Below, in pieces: positions 31,031-41,574 of a stretch of DNA of 64,000 bases. Source of the stretch: an uncultured Flavobacteriales bacterium (GTDB taxonomy: Bacteria; Bacteroidota; Bacteroidia; Flavobacteriales_D; Parvicellaceae); contig CALSNM010000017.1 in the NCBI GenBank assembly GCA_943787725.1, forward strand, positions 1 to 64,000. The letters are read 5' to 3'. The notes under the pieces were generated by a model. It saw nothing but the letters and a program-made list of their open reading frames with translations, made no database searches and had not been told where the DNA came from. The translations under genes and the position numbers were made by a program. Numbering within the stretch: position 1 is the first letter of the stretch; the number at the start of each line of letters is the position of its first letter.

Positions 31031-31777
31031 TTATTTCACAATACTTACATTTCCAGATTTATTTAATACAAATTCCTTATCGGAGTTTACAATTCTAGAA
31101 CGTGATAAATAACTTCTACTAGGATAGTAGATGAAATAACAACTTCCACCTTGAAGTTTATTAACTGTTTCTTCATAACCTTCTTTTTCAATTGCTGGAC
31201 ATCCAAAACTTCTGCCTAATCGTCCATTTGACGCAATGTACTCACAACTTACGTAATCTGCACTATGAACAACAACGCCTCTGCTTCTTGCATTGTCATT
31301 TGAGTATTCTTGACCATCTAACTTCATTGACAAAACATGACGACCATTGTATAGTTCACCTGTGATGAAAAAACCAAGACTACTTTTATGACTACTTTTG
31401 TCGTTAGAGAATTGAGAAGCAAACTCATCTCCAGTTTTTATTCCATGCGCTACAAGTTTTTTCTCTATCAGAATTCTTTCTTCCATATCAATAATAAACA
31501 TACGTTCAGTATTTGCAGAAAGACTCATATCAACTATGGTTAAGAATTTTTTATTTCTGAGCTCATTTTTTAGGGATAACTCCGAGTATCCTTTAACAGC
31601 TATTTCCAAAACTTCCAAGCTAAGATGCTGGTCGTTTATTTCTCTGAATAAATCCAAAGTATACTGATTCAATGAGATGAAGGAATCCTCTGTCTCGATG
31701 TTATTTGAGTCAACTGCTAGGGTAATGATTTTAGTTGGACTAAAAGTAACTAAAACAAATAATAGGAATGTTTTCAT
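31031..31777 (-). CDS. Murein L,D-transpeptidase catalytic-domain protein (YkuD_2 type)
   Basis: 248 residues from the ATG at 31777 (an in-frame ATG at 31795 would precede the signal peptide). Signal peptide: MKTFLLFVLVTFSPTKIITL. Family segments: FLTIVDMSLSANTERMFIID, HGIKTGDEFA, KSSLGFFITGELYNGRHVLS, RGVVVHSADYVSCEYI and the catalytic GRSFGCPAI. This family is related to YkuD and predicted periplasmic. It is convergent with the YcbB-like gene. Confidence 0.88.
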   Translation of the reverse strand: MKTFLLFVLVTFSPTKIITLAVDSNNIETEDSFISLNQYTLDLFREINDQHLSLEVLEIAVKGYSELSLKNELRNKKFLTIVDMSLSANTERMFIIDMEERILIEKKLVAHGIKTGDEFASQFSNDKSSHKSSLGFFITGELYNGRHVLSMKLDGQEYSNDNARSRGVVVHSADYVSCEYIASNGRLGRSFGCPAIEKEGYEETVNKLQGGSCYFIYYPSRSYLSRSRIVNSDKEFVLNKSGNVSIVK

Positions 31778-31887
31778 TAATATCATGGCGTGCAAATATA
31801 ATGAAGTAAGTGAAATTAATGGATTTTTGTCAATTATTTATAAACATTTATATCTTACATGAATATATTACGATGGATTTAATAGAA

Positions 31888-32460
31888 CTAAATTATCCCA
31901 ATTCTTATAGCCACTTGACTTTCAATTTTCCTATATAAATTAGAGGGGGTGAGAGTACGCCAGTTAACCATGTTTAATTGTCCGCCAAGAAGAAAGTAGG
32001 AGTCTATATTTGCAGTTTTAAACTCGTCTAAAACATGCTCCCGAAAATTTAAAGCTGCTATCCATCCATCTTCAACATCTTCAAACCATTCTTCATAATA
32101 ACAATCATCTGAATAATGAAAATTTAAAACGTTTTCTCCTATTAGAATAAACTTATTAATGCCTTCCTGCATTAAAATTTCAATAATATCTCGTTTCAAA
32201 AACATGATATCATTATAAAGACAGTCATTCCATTCACCAAAAAGCTCAATAATACAATAACCATCATCATAGTCTGTAAAAAGCAACTTAATAAATAAGG
32301 TTGTAGAGTTTATGTTGTCCCATTGCGGATGAATATAATGATCATAAATTTGATCTGTATAATGCGTTTCTGAATACTCCCTTTGAAAGAAAGGTGATCT
32401 AGGGTCATCCTCTGCTGTATAAAGGTTTCTCCAGTTGTAATGTGGCTCAATTGTGTGCAA
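31888..32460 (-). CDS. Conserved-looking protein of unknown function
   Basis: 190 residues, acidic and rich in Tyr, Trp and Asp, with no signal peptide. It has alternating strands and helices: LFIKLLFTDYDDGYCIIELF, IIEILMQEGINKFILIGENV, SYFLLGGQLNMVNW. The arrangement suggests a cytoplasmic alpha/beta domain. I do not recognise the family. It is divergent from the DUF4836 gene. Confidence 0.65.
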   Translation of the reverse strand: MHTIEPHYNWRNLYTAEDDPRSPFFQREYSETHYTDQIYDHYIHPQWDNINSTTLFIKLLFTDYDDGYCIIELFGEWNDCLYNDIMFLKRDIIEILMQEGINKFILIGENVLNFHYSDDCYYEEWFEDVEDGWIAALNFREHVLDEFKTANIDSYFLLGGQLNMVNWRTLTPSNLYRKIESQVAIRIGII

Positions 32461-32575
32461 AATAATTCTCTTTTTACAAAATTATAAAAATCAGTTTATA
32501 TAATTATGGTTCGAGTAAGATAATGTTACACATAATAAAACAGGTTAAATCCTATTTTCTAAAGTCATAAAACAG

Positions 32576-32583
32576 TAGTTTTG
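32576..32583 (+). promoter_or_regulatory. Bacteroidota -7 box (TAGTTTTG)
   Basis: Matches TAnnTTTG, 27 bp upstream of the DUF4836 start. The -33 TTG is not clear. Confidence 0.45.
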
Positions 32584-32610
32584 TGTACAATAGAAAAATA
32601 AAAAATTATT

Positions 32611-34224
32611 ATGGTTAAAGGATATATTTATTTAACAGCAATATTGACATCTGTTGTGCTGCTTTTTGCAAGTTGTGGAGAGGATGAATTAAAGTTACAT
32701 ACCCCAGAGTTCAATATGATTTCTTCTATAGATAATCATGCTGTTATTTTTTCATATGACTTCATGAAATTAATGGATAAGTCCAAGATTCAAAATTCAG
32801 AAGATATGCCAATGGAGGTTAAAATGGCCATGAGTATTTACATCGGGAATATGCTTAATTCAAGTAATATGGGAATTCGTTTAGAAGGGAATAACCATGT
32901 AGTAATTACAACTGCTGATAATGGGGAGGCTGACTTGGTTTTTTTATCTGCTGAAGTTGTAAATGAGGATAAAGTTAAAAAAGGTATAAAAGATTTTTTT
33001 AAAGGAAAGTCTTTTGACGAAGATGGTTTACATTTCATAGAACATAAATTTTCAAATACATTGGCAGCTTGGGATAAAGATCATATACTATTTATTCATA
33101 CTGAAAATGATACTATTGATTTAAAGACAAAAGCGAAATTAATTTTAGATGCAAGAATAGTTGAAGGGGCAGAAAATGATGTTCTAAAGAATTATTTGAA
33201 TCGAGAAGACGATATGAATATGATAGTTTATCTGGATAAATGGATGGAATTATTAAAAAAAGAAGTGGAGATGACTGCCTTGGATGAAGAGTTTTTAAGC
33301 CTTTATGATAGCACTTATATTATTGGTTCGGGTAATTTTCTGCCGGGAAAAATTGTTTTTGAAATGGAGATGCATGGAGATAAACTAAAAAATTCTAAAT
33401 ACAATTTACTTCCTGGAAAACCAATTTCAAATGGTTTTATGAACTATTTGTCGAATGAAGACCCAATGATGTTTGGAGTTGCTTCGATAAACATGGATGC
33501 AGTTTTTAATGTAATGCTCCAAAATGAAGAAATGAAAGGTCTGCTTAATAATAGAATGCAAGAAATTGGATTGTCGGAAAAGGAAATGAGAGGTTTATTT
33601 ACTGGAGAATTTTCAGCTTCTTTATTAGGTGTTGAAATGAAGCCTAATCCATTTTATGAATTGCAGGCTGCCTTAATGGATGATGACTTCTTTTCCGATA
33701 TGGATGAGTCATATATTTCGGTCCCAACAGAAATCCCCTCTCCCATTTATCTTTTTACGATAGGCTTAAATAAACCGGATAAACTAAAAGCCTTATTTAC
33801 AACTCTTCGCACAATAGAAAATAAAGAAGGATATTTTATTGCTGGTAATGATGGCTTTTTTGTCTTTAGTGACAATAAACTGATGATTACTTCAGATGAA
33901 AGTATAGCAGCTAAATTAGGAAGGGGACAGGAGCTTAACGAGTATAAGACAACCAGCGAGGTTAGCTCTTCATTGTATGGAGAAGTTATACCAAATCTAG
34001 ATAATTTACCACAAGCCTTAAAAGATATGGTAATTGAAAATGCTGGTAATGAAGGTGGAGAATTGCTAAAGTTTATGACTGAATTTGAAAAAGTTACTTT
34101 CGCAGGTAGCTTTGATAAAATGAAATTGGAAGTAGTAATGGTAGATAAAGAAACTAACTCTATTGAAGTTATAACGGGTAAATTAATGAAACAAGTCATG
34201 CAAAATATGAGCTTGTTCATTTAA
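32611..34224 (+). CDS. DUF4836 family lipoprotein
   Basis: 537 residues. The lipobox is LFASC at about residue 22, so it is a lipoprotein. Family features: IDNHAVIFSYDFMKLMDKS near the N-terminus, KGIKDFFKGKSFDEDGLHFI, a long region of repeated beta-meanders, and FSASLLGVEMKPNPFYE. DUF4836 is widespread in Bacteroidota and has no assigned function; the location is periplasmic or outer-membrane. Confidence 0.85.
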   Translation: MVKGYIYLTAILTSVVLLFASCGEDELKLHTPEFNMISSIDNHAVIFSYDFMKLMDKSKIQNSEDMPMEVKMAMSIYIGNMLNSSNMGIRLEGNNHVVITTADNGEADLVFLSAEVVNEDKVKKGIKDFFKGKSFDEDGLHFIEHKFSNTLAAWDKDHILFIHTENDTIDLKTKAKLILDARIVEGAENDVLKNYLNREDDMNMIVYLDKWMELLKKEVEMTALDEEFLSLYDSTYIIGSGNFLPGKIVFEMEMHGDKLKNSKYNLLPGKPISNGFMNYLSNEDPMMFGVASINMDAVFNVMLQNEEMKGLLNNRMQEIGLSEKEMRGLFTGEFSASLLGVEMKPNPFYELQAALMDDDFFSDMDESYISVPTEIPSPIYLFTIGLNKPDKLKALFTTLRTIENKEGYFIAGNDGFFVFSDNKLMITSDESIAAKLGRGQELNEYKTTSEVSSSLYGEVIPNLDNLPQALKDMVIENAGNEGGELLKFMTEFEKVTFAGSFDKMKLEVVMVDKETNSIEVITGKLMKQVMQNMSLFI

Positions 34225-34345
34225 ACTTCCTTACCGAGAAGATAATGCATACCTAAAGATTTGTTGATAGGGTCGGCTGCCGAAGTAGAATGCAGAGAAA
34301 ATTATTTCAAATTCCCTATTTTTGAACTGAACTAAATTATATATT

Positions 34346-34684
34346 ATGAAGAAGGTGTTCCTTTCCGTTTTAATTGCTGTTGGTTTGTCAATCCAAGCTG
34401 ATGCGCAAAAGGTTTTTTCCACAGACAGCAAATACGATGCAGATGTGAAAGTGTTTGTTGCAAACAGCAAATATGATGCAGATTTAGTTGTGTTTAAATG
34501 CACTTCAAAATACGATGCTAAAGATAATAAAGGGTTATGGTTTTTTGTGAATAGTAAGTACGATGCTGATAAAAAGGTGTTTTTTGTAGATAGTAAGTAT
34601 GATGCAGATCTAATTATTTTCTTTTCTGGTAGTAAGTATGATGCGGCATGGAAAAAATCTTCCAAGAAGCATTTAATGTATTAA
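34346..34684 (+). CDS. DUF6150 family secreted protein with six SKYDAD repeats
   Basis: 112 residues. A signal peptide ends at ADAQ. The mature protein consists almost wholly of six imperfect repeats of 13-16 residues with the pattern SKYDAD-x-x-VFxxx (TDSKYDADVKVFVANSKYDA and so on), ending SKYDAAWKKSSKKHLMY. The regular aromatic/acidic alternation suggests a small beta-solenoid or ladder, or a repeated ion-binding motif. This matches what I know as DUF6150. The complementary strand also lacks stops over this stretch because of the repeats and is not a gene. Confidence 0.85.
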   Translation: MKKVFLSVLIAVGLSIQADAQKVFSTDSKYDADVKVFVANSKYDADLVVFKCTSKYDAKDNKGLWFFVNSKYDADKKVFFVDSKYDADLIIFFSGSKYDAAWKKSSKKHLMY

Positions 34685-34701
34685 ATCTATAAAGCTTAAA
34701 G

Positions 34702-34734
34702 AAAAAAATCCAAACCTAAGTTTGGATTTTTTTT
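34702..34734. terminator. Bidirectional terminator between DUF6150 and THX genes
   Basis: AAAAAATCCAAAC, loop CTAA, GTTTGGATTTTTT: a perfect 13-bp stem with A and T tracts on both sides, between convergent genes. Confidence 0.85.
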
Positions 34735-34751
34735 AATTCTAAATTATAGTA

Positions 34752-34946
34752 TTAAGACTTTTCTTCTTTTTTGGCTTTGGGTGCTGCTTTTTTTGCAGCT
34801 GGTTTCTTCGCTGCAGCTTTTTTAGGCACTGTTTTTTTCTTAGGTTTAGCAGCAACAATTTTCACAGTTTTTTTTCTTTTACGGGTATTTCCGTAAGACC
34901 CCCGTGTTCTCTTTCCCTTTGTGGTTTTGATATCTCCTTTTCCCAT
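34752..34946 (-). CDS. 30S ribosomal protein THX with histone-like tail
   Basis: 64 residues. The first 30 (MGKGDIKTTKGKRTRGSYGN, then TRKRKKTVK) are the THX/S31e-type peptide that sits in the head of the 30S subunit in Thermus and Bacteroidota. The remaining half is a low-complexity Lys/Ala/Pro tail (KKAAAKKPAAKKAAPKAKK) resembling histone H1 tails. The tail makes it about twice the minimal length. Confidence 0.85.
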   Translation of the reverse strand: MGKGDIKTTKGKRTRGSYGNTRKRKKTVKIVAAKPKKKTVPKKAAAKKPAAKKAAPKAKKEEKS

Positions 34947-35138
34947 TATTTTGTGTTTAAGTGATTGTAGTATTTCATTGTTCAGGGGAAAAGATACTAA
35001 TTTATCTGAAAAGAGAAAATCTCAGGAGAAGATTAATCAGGCTAATTTTAAATATTAGTTGTAAATTATGTGCAATAAAGTTACTATGTGTAAATCTTTA
35101 ATAGATTTATATGGAGCATAGATATTGTAGTGATTGAA

Positions 35139-35531
35139 CTAATAGGCTTTCTCTATTTCAATTATTGTAATCTTACCATCTTGGGTTCTACTTTTCGCAG
35201 TATAGGAATCATCGGTAACTGTCACAATTTCTATATACACAACAGATCCTTCAAAGCGTTTAGCACTCTTCTTTCCCTTTACTTTTTGAAGTGTTAGCGT
35301 ATAAGTACAAGTGGAAGTCCATTCAATAAAGAATTTATATTTCTGCCGTTCACGATTATACCTTTCGAATTGATATTTATTCTTTCGCCGAATTTTTATA
35401 TCCCCACCAGATGGTCCAGTCATTTCAAATTTTCCTTTTCGGAATTTTTCACAATCGACTCCAGCAATAATATCTTGTGAGGATATAGAGTTGATAAATA
35501 ACAGTAATATAAAGGAGATGGATATACGCAT
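35139..35531 (-). CDS. Small secreted lipocalin-like-length protein, unknown
   Basis: 130 residues. A signal peptide (MRISISFILLLFINSISS, then Q) is followed by GVDCEKFRKGKFEMTGPSGG, alternating basic beta strands, WTSTCTYTLTLQKVKGKK, and a C-terminal SYTAKSRTQDGKITIIEIEK. The two cysteines could form a disulfide. Similar short proteins occur in Flavobacteriales without a known role. It is encoded 8 bp after the subtilase start region boundary, on the same strand downstream of the subtilase. Confidence 0.65.
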   Translation of the reverse strand: MRISISFILLLFINSISSQDIIAGVDCEKFRKGKFEMTGPSGGDIKIRRKNKYQFERYNRERQKYKFFIEWTSTCTYTLTLQKVKGKKSAKRFEGSVVYIEIVTVTDDSYTAKSRTQDGKITIIEIEKAY

Positions 35532-35538
35532 TAAATCA

Positions 35539-38146
35539 TTAATGAATTATTAATCGCTCAATTTTACAGTCAAAATCATTCTTAATAGAAATAATGTATA
35601 CGCCTTTTGGCCACTTTGAAACATCAATTGTATTGATTGTCGTATTAGTTTTAAACTGAAAAATAGTTTGTCCAAGACTATTCAATATTTCAATGGAATA
35701 AATCCCGGGAGATAATTTAGATGCATCAAGAGATAATGTGGATTGTGATGGATTTGGATAGATAGAAAAGTTATTCAAATTATATTCCACAACATCTACA
35801 GGTTCACTACCATTGTATATTGATATATTATCAATATATACGTTATTTCCTTGTCTGTTGGTAGTTTCAAATTGAATCATAATAATATGACCATTAAATG
35901 AGGACAGGTCAATTGAGTCCCTTCTCCAATGTGAATGGTAAGCCGGAACAAAATCAATCGATAAAGTATCTAGAGTTTCTAAATCATCACCTGCTTTTTC
36001 ATAGACCTTATCAGAAAAAGTTTGACCACAATCACCAGAGACGAAAACTTTTAAAGTGTCCTGCAATGACGGGCTAGAACTTTTTTTCTGATATGCGACA
36101 TCAAACTTTAACGTAGTACTTCCGGATATAGGAATTAATAACTGAGGTCCAATAAGTCTATCTTTTTGACTATCGCGGGGACTGTAATCATACAGTTGCA
36201 TTGATGCAGAATAATTGCTCCAAATTAATCCTTCTGTAGGAATTGTGTCCCAGGCCATACTGTTATCGGGATTCATAGTGTACCACTTGTCTGACTCAAA
36301 ACCACTTTCGAAGTCTTCAACAAAAGGTAGGTTGAAAAAACCTGTTCTGTTAAAGCTGTATAAGCTACGGTTGTTAATTTCATCGTATTCGGGAGCTCCA
36401 GATGCTATTGTAGCAATTATACTTAATTCTTGATTACCATAGGTGGATGCAGTTATGCTTGGTAATTGAAGGATTATGGTATCATTGGCAACAAGCGTTC
36501 CTGTCCAGTTATAGTTTTGAGAAATTCCTGAATTAATTGAATAAGCAACATCTATTGCGGTGATTGTGCTATCTCCTAAGTTTTTAATTGTTACAGCAGG
36601 AGAGTAGGTGTCTGTGCAAACCAATTCATTTTTATCTGGGTTTGTTACATCAACAATAGCAATGTCCCATTTTATACTTGCGGGGTCAACAGGAGTGTTT
36701 GTGGCACTTAGATACAAAAATGCTGCATATACATCAATTAAACCCATTCCATAGATGTTATCTTCTCCTGTAACGCCTAAATCAATTGCAGTTAAATACA
36801 GTGCCCAAAGTAACTCTTCTCCAGAAAGGTAAGGGAAAGCCTCTTTTAATATTAAAATTGCTCCTGAAACATGTGGCGAAGCCATACTGGTTCCAGAAAT
36901 TGTATTGTAGCTGTCACTTCCCCATGCAGAGCGAACATTTTGACCTGGTGCGACAACTTCTGGATGGATAGATAATGATCCTGTTCCGGGACATTGTTTT
37001 GGTCCAATACTAGAAAATGTACTTATAGGGTGCGGGAAAGCTACGTTTCCATTAATACTTCCAACACTAAATGTATTTACTTCGGAGGTGTTTATTCGCT
37101 GTGGTGCCGAAACTGTCGTATTAGATGGTCCAAAATTACCTCCAGAAAAAACGTTTGCAATACCTGCAGCTTCAATGGCGTTCATAAGATTTACAACATA
37201 ACCTCCGCATTGCGCTGTGTCAGGTTCATCATACCATCTCCAACTATTACTAATTACATCAGGAATATCTGAGGTAGTGGAAACATCTCCATCTGGATTC
37301 AAGGCCCATTCAAATGCAAGTATCATGTCCGCGATCGGCGGCAAAGTTCCTACAGTCGAATTAACGTAGTCGTTTGCAATCCAATAAGCTTTAAAAGCAA
37401 CCCCAATGGTATCTTTGGTTAATGTATCTAACCCTAAAATAGTTCCTAAAGTATGGGTGCCATGATCACTTATGACTCCGTTTGGTTCAGAACTAGCCCA
37501 AGGAAACCAAGATTGAGTAGTGGGGAAAAAGTTTCCCATATATCTACTACTAAAAGCAGGATGATCTGGCCAAACTCCCGTGTCGTAATCGTAGACAATT
37601 CTTCCACGACCTGTATATCCTAACGCCCACATAGCATGTGCATTAATAGCTTTAAGTCCGTTTTCAACTCCTCCTGGAGTTTTTTCCAAATTCACTGAAT
37701 TGATTTTGAAAGATTCGTGCATTACAATTTTATCATTTTCAAAATCCAAAAGCGCAATATCAGGTTGAGTGTTCAGGAAATTAATCAAATCTGGCTTTGC
37801 TTCTAAAATAATTAGGTTGACTACCCAAAACTGTTTCAAGTTTCGATAAGAGGATTTGTAATGGGTCTCAATGTATTCAACTATCTCTGTTTGACTAATT
37901 TCCGCTTGATTCTGTAATTGCTCAATGACAATTTTTGCTCGCTGCGAAACAGGTATTTCATTTTCTTTGAATTCATTATTCAGGTAATAGCAATCTATAT
38001 TTTCCTTAAACTCTATTCTAATGGAGATAAAATCATTCGAGTTTGCTTCGCGATATTACAGATTGTAATTCAGTGGATAATACTCCTTGTCCATGAATTG
38101 TAAAACAAAAAATCAATAAAAAAATAGCAAAAAATATTCTAAACAT
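35539..38146 (-). CDS. S8 family subtilisin-like serine protease with T9SS tail (one frameshift as assembled)
   Basis: From the ATG at 38146 the repaired gene gives 868 residues. A signal peptide (MFRIFFAIFLLIFCFTIHGQ) is followed by an I9-like propeptide. The catalytic domain has Asp in IVYDYDTGVWPDHPAF, His in SDHGTHTLGTILG and Ser in SGTSMASPHVSGA. CARDB-like and MAM-like beta domains come next, then a Por-type T9SS sorting tail (LNNFSIYPNPSQSTLSLDAS, KWPKGVYIISIKN). The single frameshift near 38050 lies between SVIS and the propeptide; it reads as a doubled serine third base (TCG/TCC). The product is predicted to be secreted and to degrade extracellular protein. Confidence 0.87.
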
Positions 38147-38157
38147 AATTTACTTAA

Positions 38158-39187
38158 TTAGTAAATACTAGGATAATCTTTGGGGTTTACTTCGTTCATC
38201 ATTTCATAAATTGCATCGAAAATATCCTCTACATTCGGTTTAGAGAAGTAATCCCCATCCGAACCATAAGCAGGTCTGTGTTCTTTTCCTGCTAATGCAA
38301 TTGGCGCAGAGTCTAAATGATGGTATCCACCTTGCTTGTGCAAAACTTGCTGCATCATATATGCAGTAGTTCCGCCTGGAAAGTCTTCATCAATAAAAAT
38401 AATTCTATTCGTTTTCTTTAAAGACTCTACAATGTCGTGATTAATATCAAATGGCATCAAAGTTTGAACATCGATAAGTTCAACAGAAATACCTTGCTTT
38501 TCTAGTTGCTCTGCAGCAACTCTGACATAAATTAAATGTCGATCCATAACTCACAACAGTAATATCTGTCTCCTTCTTTTACTGTTTCGACAACACCTAA
38601 TAGGTGTTTTGAATTCGGATAAATTAGTTGGCATTTTTTCTTTCGAACGATAGCCATTTAAACACTCAACTACTAATGCCGGGTCGTCTCCTTCTAACAA
38701 AGTGTTGTAGAATCCAGCAGCCTTTGTCATGTTGCGCGGAACACAAACATGAATACCTTTTACTCAGGTTGATGATTCCTGCCATAGGTGATCCAGCATG
38801 CCAAATACCTTCTAGTCGGTGACCTCTTGTTCTAATAATTAAAGGAGCTTTTTGACCGCCTTTAGTTCTCCATTGAACAGTAGCTAAATCATCACTCATA
38901 ATCTGCAGACAGTACAAAATATAATCTAAATACTGAATTTCAGCGATTGGACGTAATCCACGCATTGCCATTCCAATTCCTTGGCCAATTATAGTGGCTT
39001 CTCGAATACCTGTATCAGAAACTCTTAAGGTTCCAAATTGCTCTTGCATTCCTTCCATTGATTGATTAACACCACCAATTTTACCAGTGTCCTCTCCAAA
39101 CGTGATTACCTCAGGGTATTTTTCAAATAATTTCCTAAAGTTTTCTCTTAAAACAATACGTCCATCATCTGAAGTCTTCAGCTTCAT
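38158..39187 (-). CDS. 2-oxoacid dehydrogenase E1 beta subunit, four frameshifts as assembled
   Basis: Removing four single bases (near 38535, 38569, 38600 and 38766) gives exactly 341 residues of typical E1 beta. Motifs: [25 protein letters not shown]-like [86 protein letters not shown] and [16 protein letters not shown]. With the alpha subunit it forms the thiamine-diphosphate E1 that decarboxylates pyruvate or branched-chain 2-oxoacids; the substrate cannot be fixed from sequence. It overlaps the alpha gene by four bases (ATGA). Each extra base doubles a third codon position with a synonymous alternative. Confidence 0.88.
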
Positions 39188-40602
39188 AAGTCAGGCAGTA
39201 CTTCCTTTATTTTTAGAGGGCTTTGATCTGATTCGGAATATAGATAAGAAGCGTATCTCTCATGTGTTTCTAAATTACTATTCTTGATCCAGTCAATTAA
39301 ATTTTGTTTTGCAGAACCAGATTCTTCTTTAATTAACCGTAAGGCTTTTTTTACCGCTGATATTATATCCTTTCGAATCGGTTCAATTGCTTTTTTCAAG
39401 GAATCGGTAATGGCGGCAATTTCTTCATTACCTGTTTCTTCAGTTACTGCATCCAATAAAGTAATCACAGTATCCAGATCTTCCTTAACTCCGTCTATAA
39501 AATTTGCCCATGCTATTTTTTGTTCTACTCGAACCTTTTTCTTAGCATCTTTGCGGATAGTATCTAATTCTTCTTCGGTAGCTATCGCTTCCTCAGCTGC
39601 ATTATCAGAGCTGAGCATCCATTTTTTCATTTGAGCAATACAGTCAAATTCTTCCGCCCACTTTAATTGTTCAGGAGTTTTATATCTTTCATGAGAACCA
39701 GAAGTAGAATGACCCTGAGGTTGCGTTACTTCCTCTACATGAATTAATGTTGGAACGTGATGTTCTCTGCAATAACTTATAGCTTCATTATACGTTCGCA
39801 TCAAAGAGGGGTAATCCCATCCTTTGACTTTATAAATTTTAAAACCGTTAGAATCCTCTGCTTTTTCGAAACCTGATAAGGCTTCAGAAATACTAGCTTT
39901 CGTAGTCTGGAATTTTTTAGGTACAGATATTCCCCATCCATCATCCCAAATAGATATTGCCATAGGAACCTCCAATACACCAGCAGCATTCATTGTCTCC
40001 CAGAATAAACCTTCGGAGGTACTTGCATCTCCTATTGTTCCAAAAGCAACTTCATTTCCTTTATTACTAAAATTAGAAAAGCCTTCTAGTTCTGGGATAT
40101 TTCTATACATTTTTGAAGCCAATGCTAAACCCAGCAATCGAGGCATTTGTCCCGCAGTGGGCGAAATATCAGCACTAGAGTTCTTCTGTTGCATTAAGTT
40201 TTTCCAACTTCCATCTACATTTAAACTGCGGGTTGCATAATGTCCCCCCATCTGTCGACCTCCTGAAGTAGGCTCGTTTTCTATTTTGGTGTCAGCATAA
40301 AGTCCAGCATAATAATCTTTAATACTTAGAGCGCCAATTGCCATCATGAAAGTCTGATCTCTGTAATAGCCAGATCTAAAATCACCATTTTTAAATTGCT
40401 TTGCCATGGCCAATTGGGCAATTTCCTTACCATCTCCAAAAATCCCGAATTTAGCTTTACCAGTCAAAACTTCTCTTCGACCTAGTAAAGACATCTCCCT
40501 ACTGATACAAGCAATTGTATAATCTTCGATTACTTCTTTTTTAAAAGTATCGAACTTGCTGTAATCTTTCCCCTCCATTGTCGTCTCCTTGTCTTGCGCC
40601 AT
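39184..40602 (-). CDS. 2-oxoacid dehydrogenase E1 alpha subunit
   Basis: 472 residues. Segments: [48 protein letters not shown], and the thiamine-diphosphate motif from [20 protein letters not shown] to [12 protein letters not shown]. It carries the phosphate-binding and TPP/Mg2+ site and works with the overlapping beta subunit. The C-terminal 150 residues ([20 protein letters not shown]) are an added helical region. In many Bacteroidota alpha and beta are fused into one chain of about 800 residues; here they are separate genes with a four-base overlap. Confidence 0.9.
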   Translation of the reverse strand: MAQDKETTMEGKDYSKFDTFKKEVIEDYTIACISREMSLLGRREVLTGKAKFGIFGDGKEIAQLAMAKQFKNGDFRSGYYRDQTFMMAIGALSIKDYYAGLYADTKIENEPTSGGRQMGGHYATRSLNVDGSWKNLMQQKNSSADISPTAGQMPRLLGLALASKMYRNIPELEGFSNFSNKGNEVAFGTIGDASTSEGLFWETMNAAGVLEVPMAISIWDDGWGISVPKKFQTTKASISEALSGFEKAEDSNGFKIYKVKGWDYPSLMRTYNEAISYCREHHVPTLIHVEEVTQPQGHSTSGSHERYKTPEQLKWAEEFDCIAQMKKWMLSSDNAAEEAIATEEELDTIRKDAKKKVRVEQKIAWANFIDGVKEDLDTVITLLDAVTEETGNEEIAAITDSLKKAIEPIRKDIISAVKKALRLIKEESGSAKQNLIDWIKNSNLETHERYASYLYSESDQSPLKIKEVLPDL

Positions 40603-40833
40603 ATTCTATTTGATTTAAGTATTGAGCCTCAACCAAAAATGTGTATAATCGATGGTTTTAGTCGCGCGAAAGTACGAAATATAGGTGAGAATTCAAAGAG
40701 TTTTAAGGTTTCAATTATCAGATAAAATTTAGCTGTTGCGCACAAAAATACAGAGCTTCTATACTTGCTAGCAAATCCTCTTAGCTTAATAGACTATGCG
40801 ACCCTATATTTGAATCGAACTCTATTAAGACAA

Positions 40834-41574
40834 CTAAAAAGTCAATAATTTTCTTCTTCCGCATTGGGCTTTTGCCAAATAAGCAAAATCCAAGTTTGCT
40901 TCGAAAACCAATTCTAAGGTAACAGGAAAGGTTTCTTTATATGCATCATAGCTCTGTAAAGTAGGCATGTTGGCAATTTTCCCCTCATTTGAGATTAAAT
41001 CAGACAATCCAAGACCAAGTCTAGCACCAGCAGTAATTCCAAAATTTTCGGTCCCCATCATATAGCCACCAAAACCAACTGTAATTCCAAAAATATTATT
41101 GTTAAAGTAATTTGGATTAAACTCTTCTGTGTAAAAATCGTCTGTTCGATTGCTATTACTGATTAGTGACATTCGGGGTCCAATTTCGACATATCTACCA
41201 TCTTTGTTATGACGATACATAAAAATGATATCCATTTTTGTAAATGTAATTTCTGAATTGTGTTCCTCAGTTGCTGTAATCGTTGATGTGCTATCCAATT
41301 TAGGAAGATCTATGTCATATCTGAATGCTTGCTTAAAATTACCATAAATAAAATCTACTGTAATCTCATGATTTTCGTTAAAATTAAGCCCAATTTTTCC
41401 TCCGAAAAAACCAGAACCATTTAGTCTGTGGTTGTATTTGGTGTCGTTCCAAATATTAGCATTGTTAAGTATTCCGTATCCGTATCCTCCTTTTATTCCA
41501 ATGTCTAGCCAGCTTTGTGCAAAACTTATGTTTACAACAAACAATAGAAATATTACAGAAATTATTTTTCTCAT
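40834..41574 (-). CDS. Outer-membrane beta-barrel protein (porin-like)
   Basis: 246 residues. A signal peptide (MRKIISVIFLLFVVNISFAQ) is followed by SWLDIGIKGGYGYGILNN, alternating strands with glycine and aromatic girdle residues, and GFGGYMMGTENFGITAGARL. It is an 8- to 10-strand OMP_b-brl-like barrel, function unknown. Confidence 0.8.
   Translation of the reverse strand: MRKIISVIFLLFVVNISFAQSWLDIGIKGGYGYGILNNANIWNDTKYNHRLNGSGFFGGKIGLNFNENHEITVDFIYGNFKQAFRYDIDLPKLDSTSTITATEEHNSEITFTKMDIIFMYRHNKDGRYVEIGPRMSLISNSNRTDDFYTEEFNPNYFNNNIFGITVGFGGYMMGTENFGITAGARLGLGLSDLISNEGKIANMPTLQSYDAYKETFPVTLELVFEANLDFAYLAKAQCGRRKLLTF

Noticed and set aside
34231-34665. 144-codon ORF on the minus strand with SASYLL repeats
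   Set aside because: It is the antisense image of the SKYDAD repeats; the plus-strand protein has a signal peptide and known family, the antisense one has neither.
40790-40835. tRNA T-arm-like string (TTTGAATCGAAC) near 40812
   Set aside because: No matching acceptor, D or anticodon arms can be folded around it.
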